DNA from: Bacillota bacterium
GTDB taxonomy: Bacteria > Bacillota > Clostridia > Oscillospirales > Ruminococcaceae
Assembly (NCBI GenBank): GCA_023418925.1
Contig: JAEZYS010000025.1
Coordinates: forward strand, 1-64,000
DNA: 64,000 nt
Direction of reading: 5' to 3'
Under the pieces are notes generated by a model. The model saw only the letters and a list, made by a program, of their open reading frames with translations, searched no databases and had not been told where the DNA came from. Made by a program: the position numbers and the translations under genes. Below, piece by piece: positions 7,564 through 16,016 of this stretch (positions are counted from its first letter, which is position 1; each line of letters begins with the position of its first letter).

Positions 7564-8289
7564 TCAGTATACAGGAAGTGTTGAAGGCTCTTCTTCAGCA
7601 AGCTTATATCCGACACCTACTTCAGTGCAGATATATCTTGGGCTGGACGGATCTTCTTCAATTTTTCTCCTAAGGTTCGACATATTGACTCTTACAATCA
7701 GAGTATCATTCTTATTGACATCATTTCCCCAAATCTGATTTAGTATGTATTCATGCGACAGAGTTTTTCCAGGATATTTTGATAGTAAAGTAATTATTTT
7801 GTATTCATTAAGTGTGAGATGAACTTCCTTACCAGAAACTGTAACCTTGTGCTTATCATAGTTAATCACCAGATTACCAACCTTGAATACACCAAGTTCA
7901 GCTGAACCATTACCTGAAGCCTGAATTCTTGTATGGCGGATTGATGTTCTGACTCTTGCAAGAAATTCAACATTTCCAACAGGATTGCTAAGGAAATCGT
8001 CTGCTCCTGCATCAAGCGCAGCAGCAACAAATTTTTCAGGACAATTGTCTGATATGATTAGAATAGGAAGGTAGCACCATTTTCTGGTTTCATAAACGAT
8101 TTCAATAATGCGGCGGCATTCTGATTTTGAAGTCAGTATTATCAGTGAAGGGCAACATGCCGGTATAGCCATATAAGGCTCAGCATCGGCTGAAACAGTT
8201 TTAACAGTATAACCGTTATCGGTCAGTAAATCTGTTAACGAAGATTCAATTGCTGACTCTGCCTGAATAATTAAAATTGTTTCTGTCAT
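7564..8289 (-). CDS. OmpR-type response regulator with a degenerate receiver domain
   Basis: It has an N-terminal receiver-like domain (about 1-120) and a C-terminal winged helix (about 135-235; LTLNEYKIITLL, RVNMSNLRRKIE, GVGYKL). The DNA-binding half is normal for OmpR/KdpE types. The receiver lacks the key residues: the acidic pocket VDDE reads IQAE, the phosphoacceptor Asp is Thr in LIILTSKSE, and the invariant Lys of KPF is Asn in LSNPVG. ALDAGADDF shows it is otherwise a receiver. It should therefore act without phosphorylation. No histidine kinase is adjacent. ATG 8289 and TTG 8295 both suit the GGGGGA site; a TTG at 8307 overlaps that site and is unlikely. Confidence 0.88.
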   Translation of the reverse strand: MTETILIIQAESAIESSLTDLLTDNGYTVKTVSADAEPYMAIPACCPSLIILTSKSECRRIIEIVYETRKWCYLPILIISDNCPEKFVAAALDAGADDFLSNPVGNVEFLARVRTSIRHTRIQASGNGSAELGVFKVGNLVINYDKHKVTVSGKEVHLTLNEYKIITLLSKYPGKTLSHEYILNQIWGNDVNKNDTLIVRVNMSNLRRKIEEDPSSPRYICTEVGVGYKLAEEEPSTLPVY

Positions 8290-8410
8290 TTTCAATACGT
8301 CCCCCAAAAATTATTTAAACTTCAAAAACATTATACCAGTTAATTCTAATAAAATCAAGCACTTTTTAGAAATGTTATTTCCTGTTATTTCATAACAACA
8401 ATTGCGCAAA

Positions 8411-8437
8411 AAAGGCTCCGCGTTTTGCGGAGCCTTT
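8411..8437 (-). terminator. Flagellin terminator
   Basis: AAAGGCTCCGC pairs with GCGGAGCCTTT (loop 5), followed on the minus strand by TTTTGCGC. It ends the flagellin transcript before the response regulator gene, so the two are separate units. Confidence 0.85.
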
Positions 8438-8468
8438 AATAACTTTTCGTGTAAAACTATATTTAATC

Positions 8469-10628
8469 TTACTGGAGAAGTGAGAGAACGCCCTGTGGTA
8501 ATGTGTTTGCCTGAGCAAGCATTGCCTGTGAAGCCTGGCTGAGAATCTGATTCTTTGTGAAGTTCATCATCTCTGTAGCCATATCTGTATCACGGATACG
8601 TGATTCAGCAGCTGTGAGGTTCTCGTTAGTTGTGTTCAAGTTATCAATCTTGTGTTCCAATCTGTTCTGGAGAGCACCGAATGTACCTCTAACCATTGAA
8701 ACCTTATTGATAGCATTGTCGATCTTATCGATAGCAGCATTAGCATCCTTCTGAGTAGCAAGTGAAATCTTGTCTGTTCCAAGGCCCTTAGCTGTACAGT
8801 TAAGGTCATCAGCGAGACTGCCAATTCCATCTGATTCATACTTGAATGTGAAGTTTACGCTATCCTTAGTTCTAGCACCAACCTGAAGTGTGATGTTATC
8901 TGTGTAGGAAAGCTTAGCTGTTGAAGCATCGTTTGAATCTGAAACTGAAACGCCTGTTTCAGCAAGATATGCCTTAGCGCCTTCAAATGTATTAACGTCG
9001 ATTGCGTTAAGTGCAGCAAGCTGACTTGTCTTTGCTGCTTTAGCAGCTGTAAGTGCTGTATCTGCAGCAGCAAGATCAGCTTTGGCTTTATTTGATGTGC
9101 CGAGTGCAGCATTGTCACCAGCTGTAACAGCAGCACCGCCTGATGATGAGAAGCTGTATGATTCAAATGCAAGCTTAGCTGTTGCTGTACCTGTAGTAGC
9201 TGCAACGTCAGCAGCGCCTCCAGTGATTGTCATGAGAGCAGTACCAGCAGCACCACCATTGTTTGTAGAAATAGTTACAACACCACTAGCATCAGCTTCT
9301 GCCCAGAAAGATACGTTATTACCAGCAGTATCTGCCATTGTAATAACAGCGCCAGCACCAGCATTTGCAGATGTTCCACCAATTGTAAAGGATGAAGGTG
9401 TTGTTGCAGCGCCACCGTAAGTGAAAGTAATATCAGCGCCCTGGAGAACATCCAAGACATCCTTAATTTCCTGAGTCATAGCAGCATCGTCAAGACCAGC
9501 ATCAAGAGCTACAGAAGTAATATCAGCAATTGTTCCTGTTCCAGAAGTTACATTGTTTGACTTAGAACCTGCTACAAAGCCGATGTTATCAGGAGCAGCA
9601 GTCTTATTTAAGTTTCTTGATAATTTAAGAGTAATTGTGTCGCCTGTCTTAGCATCAGATGTATCATTAATTACATTAAGAGTAGCACCGAAAGTTCCGC
9701 CGTTAGCAGCTATTGTGAAACCGCCGTCACCCTCTGAAGCTGCAGCAGCAACAGCATCTATATCTGTTGCGTTGGCAAAAGCTGTAGTAAGAGCTGCGTC
9801 AGAGTATGTAGTCTTATCTGTTGCGTTTGATGTTGCGGATGACGCAGTCCAAGTTAATACACCAGCAGCATCTCTTGCACATGTAAATGTAACAGAAATT
9901 TCGGTAGCATCTGAAGCAGCAAGACCGATATCTGTGAATAAAGCATCAGCTTCAGCATCGGTATAACCAGAATCATCTATTGTGTTCCATTCTGTTGCAG
10001 TGCCATTTTCTGAAAGGTCATATAATGTTGTTGCAATTGCAGCATTTGCTGTGTCATAAGTTGCCTGTTTAGCAGTGATATCTGCATCAGCGGCAGTTGT
10101 TGCTGCAGTGATTGCTTTGCCTAATGCAGCCTTAGCCTGGTCTATAACCTGAGTCTTCTTGTTAGCGTAATCGAACTTACCTTCAATAGCCTTAAGACCG
10201 TCAGCCATCTCACCGCCGTTAAGAACTACAACTCCGTTGAAGTCTGTGTCAGCAATCTGATTGAGTTCGTCGTTTAACTGATCATATTCGAGCTGGATAG
10301 CAGCACGGTCAACAGAATCATCATATGAACCGTTTGAAGACTGAACAGCAAGTGATCTCATTCTCTGAAGAATTGAGTCAGTTTCTGTAAGAGCACCTTC
10401 AAATGTCTGAGTCATTGAGATACCGTCCTGAGCATTCTTAGAAGCCTGTGTTAAACCACTGATCTGAGCTCTCATCTTTTCAGAAACTGCGAGGCCAGCA
10501 GCGTTATCACCAGCACGGTTGATTGCGTAACCTGAGGAAAGCTTTTCAAGAGATTTGGAAAGCTTGTTATTGTTCATACCAAAGTATCTGTTTGCGTTAA
10601 TCGCAGGCATGTTGTGTTGTACTACCAT
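8469..10628 (-). CDS. Flagellin with an enlarged Ala/Thr-rich variable domain
   Basis: The filament protein, 719 residues. The N-terminal D0/D1 helices (MNNNKLSKSLEKLSSGYAIN, AGDNAAGLAVSEKMR, about 1-140) and C-terminal helices (AAESRIRDTDMATEM, about 620-719, ending LPQGVLSLLQ) are canonical. Between them about 470 residues rich in Ala, Thr, Asp and Gly form an exposed hypervariable region, far longer than the near-minimal B. subtilis Hag. Two Cys (FTCARD and DLNCTA) are odd, since flagellins usually avoid Cys. It is monocistronic, with a sigma-D promoter, a 170-base leader, the site AGGAGGT and its own terminator. No other flagellar genes are in the window. Confidence 0.96.
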   Translation of the reverse strand: MVVQHNMPAINANRYFGMNNNKLSKSLEKLSSGYAINRAGDNAAGLAVSEKMRAQISGLTQASKNAQDGISMTQTFEGALTETDSILQRMRSLAVQSSNGSYDDSVDRAAIQLEYDQLNDELNQIADTDFNGVVVLNGGEMADGLKAIEGKFDYANKKTQVIDQAKAALGKAITAATTAADADITAKQATYDTANAAIATTLYDLSENGTATEWNTIDDSGYTDAEADALFTDIGLAASDATEISVTFTCARDAAGVLTWTASSATSNATDKTTYSDAALTTAFANATDIDAVAAAASEGDGGFTIAANGGTFGATLNVINDTSDAKTGDTITLKLSRNLNKTAAPDNIGFVAGSKSNNVTSGTGTIADITSVALDAGLDDAAMTQEIKDVLDVLQGADITFTYGGAATTPSSFTIGGTSANAGAGAVITMADTAGNNVSFWAEADASGVVTISTNNGGAAGTALMTITGGAADVAATTGTATAKLAFESYSFSSSGGAAVTAGDNAALGTSNKAKADLAAADTALTAAKAAKTSQLAALNAIDVNTFEGAKAYLAETGVSVSDSNDASTAKLSYTDNITLQVGARTKDSVNFTFKYESDGIGSLADDLNCTAKGLGTDKISLATQKDANAAIDKIDNAINKVSMVRGTFGALQNRLEHKIDNLNTTNENLTAAESRIRDTDMATEMMNFTKNQILSQASQAMLAQANTLPQGVLSLLQ

Positions 10629-10634
10629 AATTAT

Positions 10635-10674
10635 ACCTCCTGTAATATGTACAGAACGAATCCTTTCGTTCTGT
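10635..10674 (-). promoter_or_regulatory. Flagellin leader hairpin and ribosome binding site, CsrA-like arrangement
   Basis: On the minus strand a perfect 10-bp stem, ACAGAACGAA with TTCGTTCTGT (10651-10674), presents AGGA in its 4-base loop. It is followed by the site ACAGGAGGT (10635-10643). Two GGA motifs, one in a hairpin loop and one in the ribosome binding site, are the arrangement by which CsrA represses B. subtilis hag. That CsrA acts here is inference; csrA is not in the window. Confidence 0.5.
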
Positions 10675-10720
10675 GCTATAAATTTTTTTGCCGATCAGCT
10701 CATTGCGCACCTGAGATTTT

Positions 10721-10762
10721 CGGCAGCGTACGAAGTGTTCATTCTCAAATGAACATCTGCCG
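10721..10762 (-). promoter_or_regulatory. Nested stem in the flagellin leader
   Basis: GTTCATT pairs with AATGAAC (10737-10754) inside an outer CGGCAG/CTGCCG pairing (10721-10726 with 10757-10762). It lies in the 5' leader of the flagellin mRNA. It probably stabilises the mRNA or shapes the leader; no known riboswitch pattern was recognised. Confidence 0.5.
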
Positions 10763-10805
10763 GATGAAGTTCTCGTCAGATCCTTTATCCTGCCTTCTGA
10801 TTAGT

Positions 10806-10833
10806 ATATCGGCATCGACCTGTTTCGACTTTA
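10806..10833 (-). promoter_or_regulatory. Sigma-D (sigma-28) promoter of flagellin
   Basis: On the minus strand TAAA (10830-10833), a 16-base spacer and GCCGATAT (10806-10813) match the sigma-D consensus exactly (TAAA, 14-16 bases, GCCGATAT). The predicted transcript starts near 10798, giving a leader of about 170 bases. Confidence 0.92.
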
Positions 10834-10936
10834 GTGTTTTTATAAATTTTTTTAAATATTCTAAATTTTTTCTTTGATATATGTGCATATTAGATATAAT
10901 TTGAAAAATAATGTGACAAATTCGGAGGAATTATTA

Positions 10937-13108
10937 ATGTTAAAGATACTTAAAGGCCTGAAAGAATCTATTTTATCAATTATAGCGATTTTTCTATTAC
11001 TTATTGTTCAGGCAACATGTGAACTTGCTCTCCCGCATTATACATCAAAAATTGTTGATATTGGTATACAGCAGTCGGGTATAGAAAATTCTGTTCCATT
11101 ACGTATACCAACAGTTGAAATGGAAAAGGTTATGTTGTTCATGGATGAAAGTGGATATACTGCTGTTCAGAGGTACTATAACGAAAGTGAGGGCGCTTAC
11201 ACTCTGAATGATACCTCAGATAATGTAATAAGTGAACTGGATAATATTTTTGCACTTCCGGAGACAATTGTGTTTTCAATTGGAAAGATGTCACCTGATA
11301 CAGTAAAGAACAATTTTGACGGGCATATTGAAGATAGCAGTGCAATATATGATTATCTTAAAGCTATGCCGGAGGAACAAAGAAAACAGGCTGTTGAAGA
11401 AATAGAATTACAGTTTTCAGGAATGAGCAGTATTGTAATAAGGCAGATGTCGGCACAATATCTAAAATCCGTATATCAGGAATCAGGTGTAAATATTAAC
11501 ACAATCCAGTTCGGATACCTGAGGGGAAAAGCTGTTGTAATGATTTTATATGTAATTGTAATGACTGCTGCAAGTGTAATGGTAGCTTTTCTTTCTGCAA
11601 GGACAGCTGCTTTGTTCGGAATGAAACTTCGTTCAATGACGTTCAGGAAAGTAGTATCCTTTTCAAATGCTGAAATGGACAAGTTTTCGACAGCTTCGCT
11701 TATAACAAGAAGTACGAATGATATTCAACAGGTTCAGATGGTAATTGTAATGCTGCTTAGAATGGTTATATATGCACCAATTCTTGGCATTGGAGGACTA
11801 ATAAAGGTAAACAGTACAAAAACAGGTCTTGGCTGGATTATAGGAGTAGCTCTCGGAGCAGTTCTTGCAGTTGTAATCATTCTTATAACTGTAGCTATGC
11901 CGAAGTTCAAACGTATGCAGATACTTGTAGATAAACTTAATCTTGTAACAAGAGAAATCCTGACAGGGCTTCCTGTTATAAGAGCATTCAGCAGGGAAAA
12001 ACATGAGGAACAGAGATTCAATACAGCAAACATGGAACTAATGAAAACACAGCTTTTTACCAACAGGGCAATGACGTTTATGTTCCCGACGATGATGCTC
12101 ATAATGAATAGTATATCCGTTATTATTCTTTGGGTAGGGGGATACGGTATAGACGCAGGAAATCTTCAGGTAGGTGATATGGTTGCTTTTATAACCTATA
12201 CAATGCAGATTATAATGTCCTTCCTTATGATTACAATGGTATCAATAATGCTTCCGAGAGCGGCTGTTTCTGCAAAGCGTATCAACGAAGTTCTGGAATC
12301 TGATATTTCTGTAAAGGACAGAAATATTACATCTTCACTTAAAAATGTAAGAGGTGAAATTGTTTTTAATAATGTAGATTTCAGATATAACGGTGCAGAT
12401 GAAAATGTACTGAACAATATTTCTTTTACTGCAATGCCAGGTGAGATAACAGCTATTATAGGAAGTACAGGTTGTGGAAAGTCAACACTTATAAACCTTA
12501 TTCCTAGATTTTTTGATGTTACAGATGGGAAAATTACTATTGATGGAGTTGATATAAGGGATATAAGTCAGCACCAATTAAGAGAAATGATAGGTTTTGT
12601 TCCACAAAAAGCTGTTTTGTTTTCAGGAACAATTGCATCTAATCTCAGATTTGGAAACCAGAATGCACAACAATCTGAACTTCAAGATGCAGCAGAGATT
12701 GCACAGTCAATTGATTTTATTGAAGAAAAACCTGATAAATATGAAAGCCATGTTTCTCAGGGCGGAACGAACGTATCAGGCGGACAAAAGCAAAGATTGT
12801 CCATTGCTAGAGCAATTGTCAAAAGGCCAAAGATATTTATTTTTGATGATAGCTTTTCTGCTCTCGATTATAAGACTGATGTAAAGCTTAGAAAAGCTAT
12901 TAAAGAAAAGGTCGGTTTCAGCACTATAATAATAGTTGCACAGAGAGTAAGCACTATAATGAATGCAGATCAGATTATTGTACTAGATGACGGTGAAATA
13001 GCAGGAATAGGAACGCATAAAGAACTTATGGAATCTTGTAATGTATATCAGCAGATTGCTATTTCACAGCTTTCTGAATCAGAACTTAATAAGGGAAGAG
13101 GGGAATAG
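10937..13108 (+). CDS. ABC exporter subunit 1 (permease + ATPase, degenerate Walker B)
   Basis: A 723-residue half-transporter with six membrane segments and a large external insertion (about residues 55-185) between the first two. The ATPase carries Walker A GSTGCGKST, signature VSGGQKQR and Walker B IFIFDDSFSALD, where the catalytic Glu is Asp. This is the degenerate partner of a BmrC/BmrD-type heterodimer. The next gene, one base downstream, encodes the other half. Such pairs export drugs, lipids or peptides; the substrate here is unknown. The start is ATG 10937 after GGAGGAA; an upstream in-frame ATG at 10874 lacks a site. Confidence 0.92.
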   Translation: MLKILKGLKESILSIIAIFLLLIVQATCELALPHYTSKIVDIGIQQSGIENSVPLRIPTVEMEKVMLFMDESGYTAVQRYYNESEGAYTLNDTSDNVISELDNIFALPETIVFSIGKMSPDTVKNNFDGHIEDSSAIYDYLKAMPEEQRKQAVEEIELQFSGMSSIVIRQMSAQYLKSVYQESGVNINTIQFGYLRGKAVVMILYVIVMTAASVMVAFLSARTAALFGMKLRSMTFRKVVSFSNAEMDKFSTASLITRSTNDIQQVQMVIVMLLRMVIYAPILGIGGLIKVNSTKTGLGWIIGVALGAVLAVVIILITVAMPKFKRMQILVDKLNLVTREILTGLPVIRAFSREKHEEQRFNTANMELMKTQLFTNRAMTFMFPTMMLIMNSISVIILWVGGYGIDAGNLQVGDMVAFITYTMQIIMSFLMITMVSIMLPRAAVSAKRINEVLESDISVKDRNITSSLKNVRGEIVFNNVDFRYNGADENVLNNISFTAMPGEITAIIGSTGCGKSTLINLIPRFFDVTDGKITIDGVDIRDISQHQLREMIGFVPQKAVLFSGTIASNLRFGNQNAQQSELQDAAEIAQSIDFIEEKPDKYESHVSQGGTNVSGGQKQRLSIARAIVKRPKIFIFDDSFSALDYKTDVKLRKAIKEKVGFSTIIIVAQRVSTIMNADQIIVLDDGEIAGIGTHKELMESCNVYQQIAISQLSESELNKGRGE

Positions 13109-13109
13109 A

Positions 13110-14930
13110 ATGAGTGCATCAAGGCCAGCAAGGCCTGAACAAATGGGCGCAGTTGAAAAGGCAAAAGATTTCAAAGGATCAATAAGAAAGCTTGTAAAAT
13201 ATATTTCAAAGTATAAAGCGTCACTTTTACTTGTATTCATCTTTGCCGTATTAAGTACTATCTTTTCAATTGCCGGGCCTAAAACCGCAAGCTTGATAAC
13301 AACGGAGTTGTTTGAGGGTATAACAGAAAAAATTAAAGGCACAGGTGGAATAGATTTTGTTTATATCACAAGGATTGCTATTATTGTACTCGGACTTTAT
13401 GTAGCAAGTTCAGTATTTTCATTTATACAGGGTTGGTTGATGACTGGAATATCTCAGAAAGTTGCTTTTAGTATGAGAAAAGAACTTTCTGAAAAAATAA
13501 ACAGAATGCCAATGAAATACTTTGAGAGCAGAACATATGGCGAAGTGCTTTCAAGAGTTACAAACGATGTTGATACTCTAGGAATGAGCCTTAACCAGAG
13601 TGTTTCTCAGCTTATTACTTCTGTTACTACTATTATAGGAATTATAATTATAATGCTTTCTATAAGTCCTGTTATGACATTCATTGCTTTTGTGATTCTC
13701 CCTGTTTCGGGTGGACTTATTGCATTAATAGTAAAGTTTTCTCAAAAATATTTTAAACAGCAACAGGAGTATCTTGGGCATGTCAACGGTCAGGTTGAAG
13801 AGGTATACGGAGGCCATGTTGTTGTAAAGGCTTTCAACCGTGAAGATAAATTCATTGAGGAGTTTGATTCTACAAATAAAGTCTTGTTCAGGTCAGCATG
13901 GAAGTCACAGTTTCTTTCTGGAATGATGCAGCCTGTAATGACGTTTATAGGAAATCTCGGATATGTTGCTGTGGCAATTTCAGGAGCATGGCTTGCTATC
14001 AGAGGTGTCATTACAGTCGGAGATATACAGGCATTTATCCAGTATGTCCGCCAGTTTACACAGCCTATTTCTCAGCTTGCACAGGTATCAAATATGCTTC
14101 AGTCAGCAGCTGCAGCGGGAGAAAGAGTGTTTGATTTTCTTGAAGAGGATGAAGAGGATCAGACAGTTGAAAATCCAGAAGACATTTCTGCCTTAAAGGG
14201 TAACGTTGAATTTAGAGATGTTCATTTCGGGTATTCACCCGAAAAAATTATTGTGAATGATTTCAGTGCTACTGTTAAACAGGGGCAGACGGTTGCAATT
14301 GTAGGTCCTACGGGTGCAGGGAAAACCACAATGGTAAAGCTTCTTATGAGGTTTTACGATGTAAACAGTGGCAGTATCCTCATAGACGGCAAAGATATAA
14401 AAAGCTTCAACAGAAGTGAACTCAGAGAAGCGTTTGGAATGGTTTTGCAGGACACATGGCTGTTTAAGGGTACAATAATGGAGAATATCCGTTACGGCAG
14501 ACTTAATGCAACTGACGAAGAGGTTAAAGAAGCAGCTAAGGCAGCTCATGCAGACCATTTTATAAGAACTCTTCCAGGGGGTTATCAGATGGAACTGAAT
14601 GAGGAAGCAAGCAATGTTTCACAGGGGCAGAAACAACTGCTTACAATTGCAAGGGCAATTCTTGCAGATAATAAGATTATGATACTTGACGAGGCGACAA
14701 GTTCTGTTGATACACGAACAGAGGGGCGGATCCAGAAAGCAATGAACAACCTTATGAAAGGCAGAACAAGTTTTGTAATTGCACATAGACTTTCTACAAT
14801 CAAGGATGCTAATCTTATTCTTGTAATGAAGGATGGGGATATTGTAGAGCAGGGAACACATGAGGAACTTCTTGAAGCAAACGGATTTTATGCAGACTTG
14901 TATAATTCACAGTTTGATAAAGTATCATAA
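13110..14930 (+). CDS. ABC exporter subunit 2 (permease + ATPase, canonical Walker B)
   Basis: A 606-residue half-transporter. Seen: six membrane segments (about 30-340), Walker A GPTGAGKTT, Walker B IMILDEATSSVD with the catalytic Glu, and a signature altered to VSQGQKQL. The intact catalytic site is formed by this Walker A/B with the VSGGQ of subunit 1. The degenerate site is formed by the Asp Walker B of subunit 1 with VSQGQ here. This complementary pattern is exactly what heterodimeric exporters show. ATG 13110 follows GAGGGGA, and the subunit 1 stop is at 13106-13108, so the two are translationally coupled. Confidence 0.93.
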   Translation: MSASRPARPEQMGAVEKAKDFKGSIRKLVKYISKYKASLLLVFIFAVLSTIFSIAGPKTASLITTELFEGITEKIKGTGGIDFVYITRIAIIVLGLYVASSVFSFIQGWLMTGISQKVAFSMRKELSEKINRMPMKYFESRTYGEVLSRVTNDVDTLGMSLNQSVSQLITSVTTIIGIIIIMLSISPVMTFIAFVILPVSGGLIALIVKFSQKYFKQQQEYLGHVNGQVEEVYGGHVVVKAFNREDKFIEEFDSTNKVLFRSAWKSQFLSGMMQPVMTFIGNLGYVAVAISGAWLAIRGVITVGDIQAFIQYVRQFTQPISQLAQVSNMLQSAAAAGERVFDFLEEDEEDQTVENPEDISALKGNVEFRDVHFGYSPEKIIVNDFSATVKQGQTVAIVGPTGAGKTTMVKLLMRFYDVNSGSILIDGKDIKSFNRSELREAFGMVLQDTWLFKGTIMENIRYGRLNATDEEVKEAAKAAHADHFIRTLPGGYQMELNEEASNVSQGQKQLLTIARAILADNKIMILDEATSSVDTRTEGRIQKAMNNLMKGRTSFVIAHRLSTIKDANLILVMKDGDIVEQGTHEELLEANGFYADLYNSQFDKVS

Positions 14931-14932
14931 AG

Positions 14933-14970
14933 AAATAAGGCTATTGCAAGTGAATGCAATAGCCTTATTT
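14933..14970. terminator. Bidirectional terminator after the ABC exporter
   Basis: A perfect 16-bp stem, AAATAAGGCTATTGCA with TGCAATAGCCTTATTT, and a 6-base loop. It ends the exporter operon (+) and probably also the small peptide gene on the minus strand at 15017. Confidence 0.85.
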
Positions 14971-15016
14971 ATATATGTTATGTCAGTTGCAGAAAAATAT
15001 CTGCCCAATGTACAAT

Positions 15017-15085
15017 TTAGTAGCAGTTGTTGTTATTGTTGTTGTTGAAACAATTCATAAGGAATGTGATGAAATCAAAACACAT
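15017..15085 (-). CDS. Tiny Asn-rich peptide, 22 residues, unknown
   Basis: A short minus-strand frame that starts with ATG 15085, 9 bases after GGAGGT. It reads MCFDFITFLMNCF, then seven Asn, then CY and a stop. The first half is hydrophobic with two Cys; the tail is a polar Asn run ending in Cys-Tyr. A well-formed promoter (15146-15174) lies 60 bases upstream and a strong terminator (14933-14970) lies downstream, so a transcript of about 200 bases is well supported. I do not recognise the peptide. It could be a small membrane peptide, a signal, a toxin-like peptide or a leader; an sRNA with a chance frame is the alternative. Confidence 0.45.
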   Translation of the reverse strand: MCFDFITFLMNCFNNNNNNNCY

Positions 15086-15145
15086 AATTTTTGTACCTCC
15101 AATTTATTTCCGATATAGTTACAAAGTGGTTACCGGATTGATTAC

Positions 15146-15174
15146 ATTATAACAAATTGGTAACAAAAAAACAA
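15146..15174 (-). promoter_or_regulatory. Sigma-A promoter of the tiny peptide gene
   Basis: On the minus strand, TTGTTT (15169-15174), a 17-base spacer, then TATAAT (15146-15151). The -35 box lies in the T-run that ends the amidohydrolase terminator. Confidence 0.6.
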
Positions 15175-15205
15175 GCTGTAAGTAATGGTACAATCACTTA
15201 CAGCT
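15174..15205 (-). terminator. Terminator of the MATE-amidohydrolase unit
   Basis: AGCTGTAAGT pairs with ACTTACAGCT around a 12-base loop. On the minus strand it is followed after TG by seven T. It lies 6 bases past the amidohydrolase stop. Confidence 0.8.
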
Positions 15206-15210
15206 ATATG

Positions 15211-15996
15211 TCAGTTTAATTTAAATAATTTTTCAGCATTTTTATGAAGAATTTGCTGCTTTTCTTCTTCAGTTAAAGGAATTCTTGCAAACATCTTAAG
15301 CTCGTCCGATGCATTCCACATAGGAAAATCCGTTCCGAAAAGAACCCTGTCAACACCATATGCCTTGATAAGCTCTGCGGCTTTTTCAGGAGAAAGAGCA
15401 TAAAGAGAACTTGATGTATCAACCCAAATTCTTTTCTTTGAAAGCACTTCTGCTGCATGTTCCCATACTGACCAGCCACCGAAATGAGCACCAATAACGT
15501 CAAGCTTCGGGAAATCATCTATTACTCTTGCCATTCTTTCAGGTCTTGACCATTCATATCTATAATCACCTGTATGAACAAGAATAGGAAGTCTGCCTTC
15601 AATGCATTCGTAAATCTTATATGCTTTTTCGCAATCAATTTCAAAGTGTTGAAAATCTGGATGAATTTTTACACCCTTTAATCCCATAGAAATGGCTCTG
15701 TCTATTTCTCCCGGGATATCATCAAAGTCAGGATGAATTGTTGCAAACCCTATAAGCCTGTCAGGATGTTTGCTAACTGATTCAACAATAAAGTTGTTTA
15801 TTGCAGTAACCTGTGCGGCAGTTGTTGCAACGGATTGAACTACAAACTTATCAACTCCTGCTTTATCACCAATTTTAAGGAGAGTAGAAAGCTTTCCATC
15901 GTAGGACATATTCAGATCATAGAAACCTCCAATGCCTTCAACAGCTTTTTCAGCAATTTTTTCCGGAAAGATATGAGCATGGGTATCGATAATCAT
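15211..15996 (-). CDS. Metal-dependent amidohydrolase (ACMSD/TIM-barrel type)
   Basis: A 261-residue TIM-barrel hydrolase or decarboxylase of the amidohydrolase-2 family. Metal and catalytic motifs seen: DTHAHIFP (His6, His8), GVKIHPDFQ, LVHTGDY, GAHFGGW, and the final FGTDFP Asp. The family covers hydrolysis or decarboxylation of small aromatic and lactone compounds; the substrate cannot be told. It starts 20 bases after the MATE gene stop, so the two are probably one transcript. Confidence 0.85.
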   Translation of the reverse strand: MIIDTHAHIFPEKIAEKAVEGIGGFYDLNMSYDGKLSTLLKIGDKAGVDKFVVQSVATTAAQVTAINNFIVESVSKHPDRLIGFATIHPDFDDIPGEIDRAISMGLKGVKIHPDFQHFEIDCEKAYKIYECIEGRLPILVHTGDYRYEWSRPERMARVIDDFPKLDVIGAHFGGWSVWEHAAEVLSKKRIWVDTSSSLYALSPEKAAELIKAYGVDRVLFGTDFPMWNASDELKMFARIPLTEEEKQQILHKNAEKLFKLN

Positions 15997-16016
15997 TTTA
16001 TTTTATTTTCCTTTCA

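Noticed and set aside
9082..9966. Long plus-strand open frames inside the flagellin gene
   Set aside because: They are antisense to the Ala/Thr-rich flagellin domain, where GC-rich repeated codons avoid stops on the other strand. No ribosome binding site or family resemblance.
10874..10936. Upstream in-frame start of the first ABC exporter gene
   Set aside because: The ATG at 10874 has no ribosome binding site; GGAGGAA lies before ATG 10937, and the extra residues have no membrane or family character.
15000..15060. Simple repeat (TTG/TTA tract) treated as a microsatellite
   Set aside because: The tract is explained by the Asn codons of the small minus-strand peptide frame, which has its own signals.
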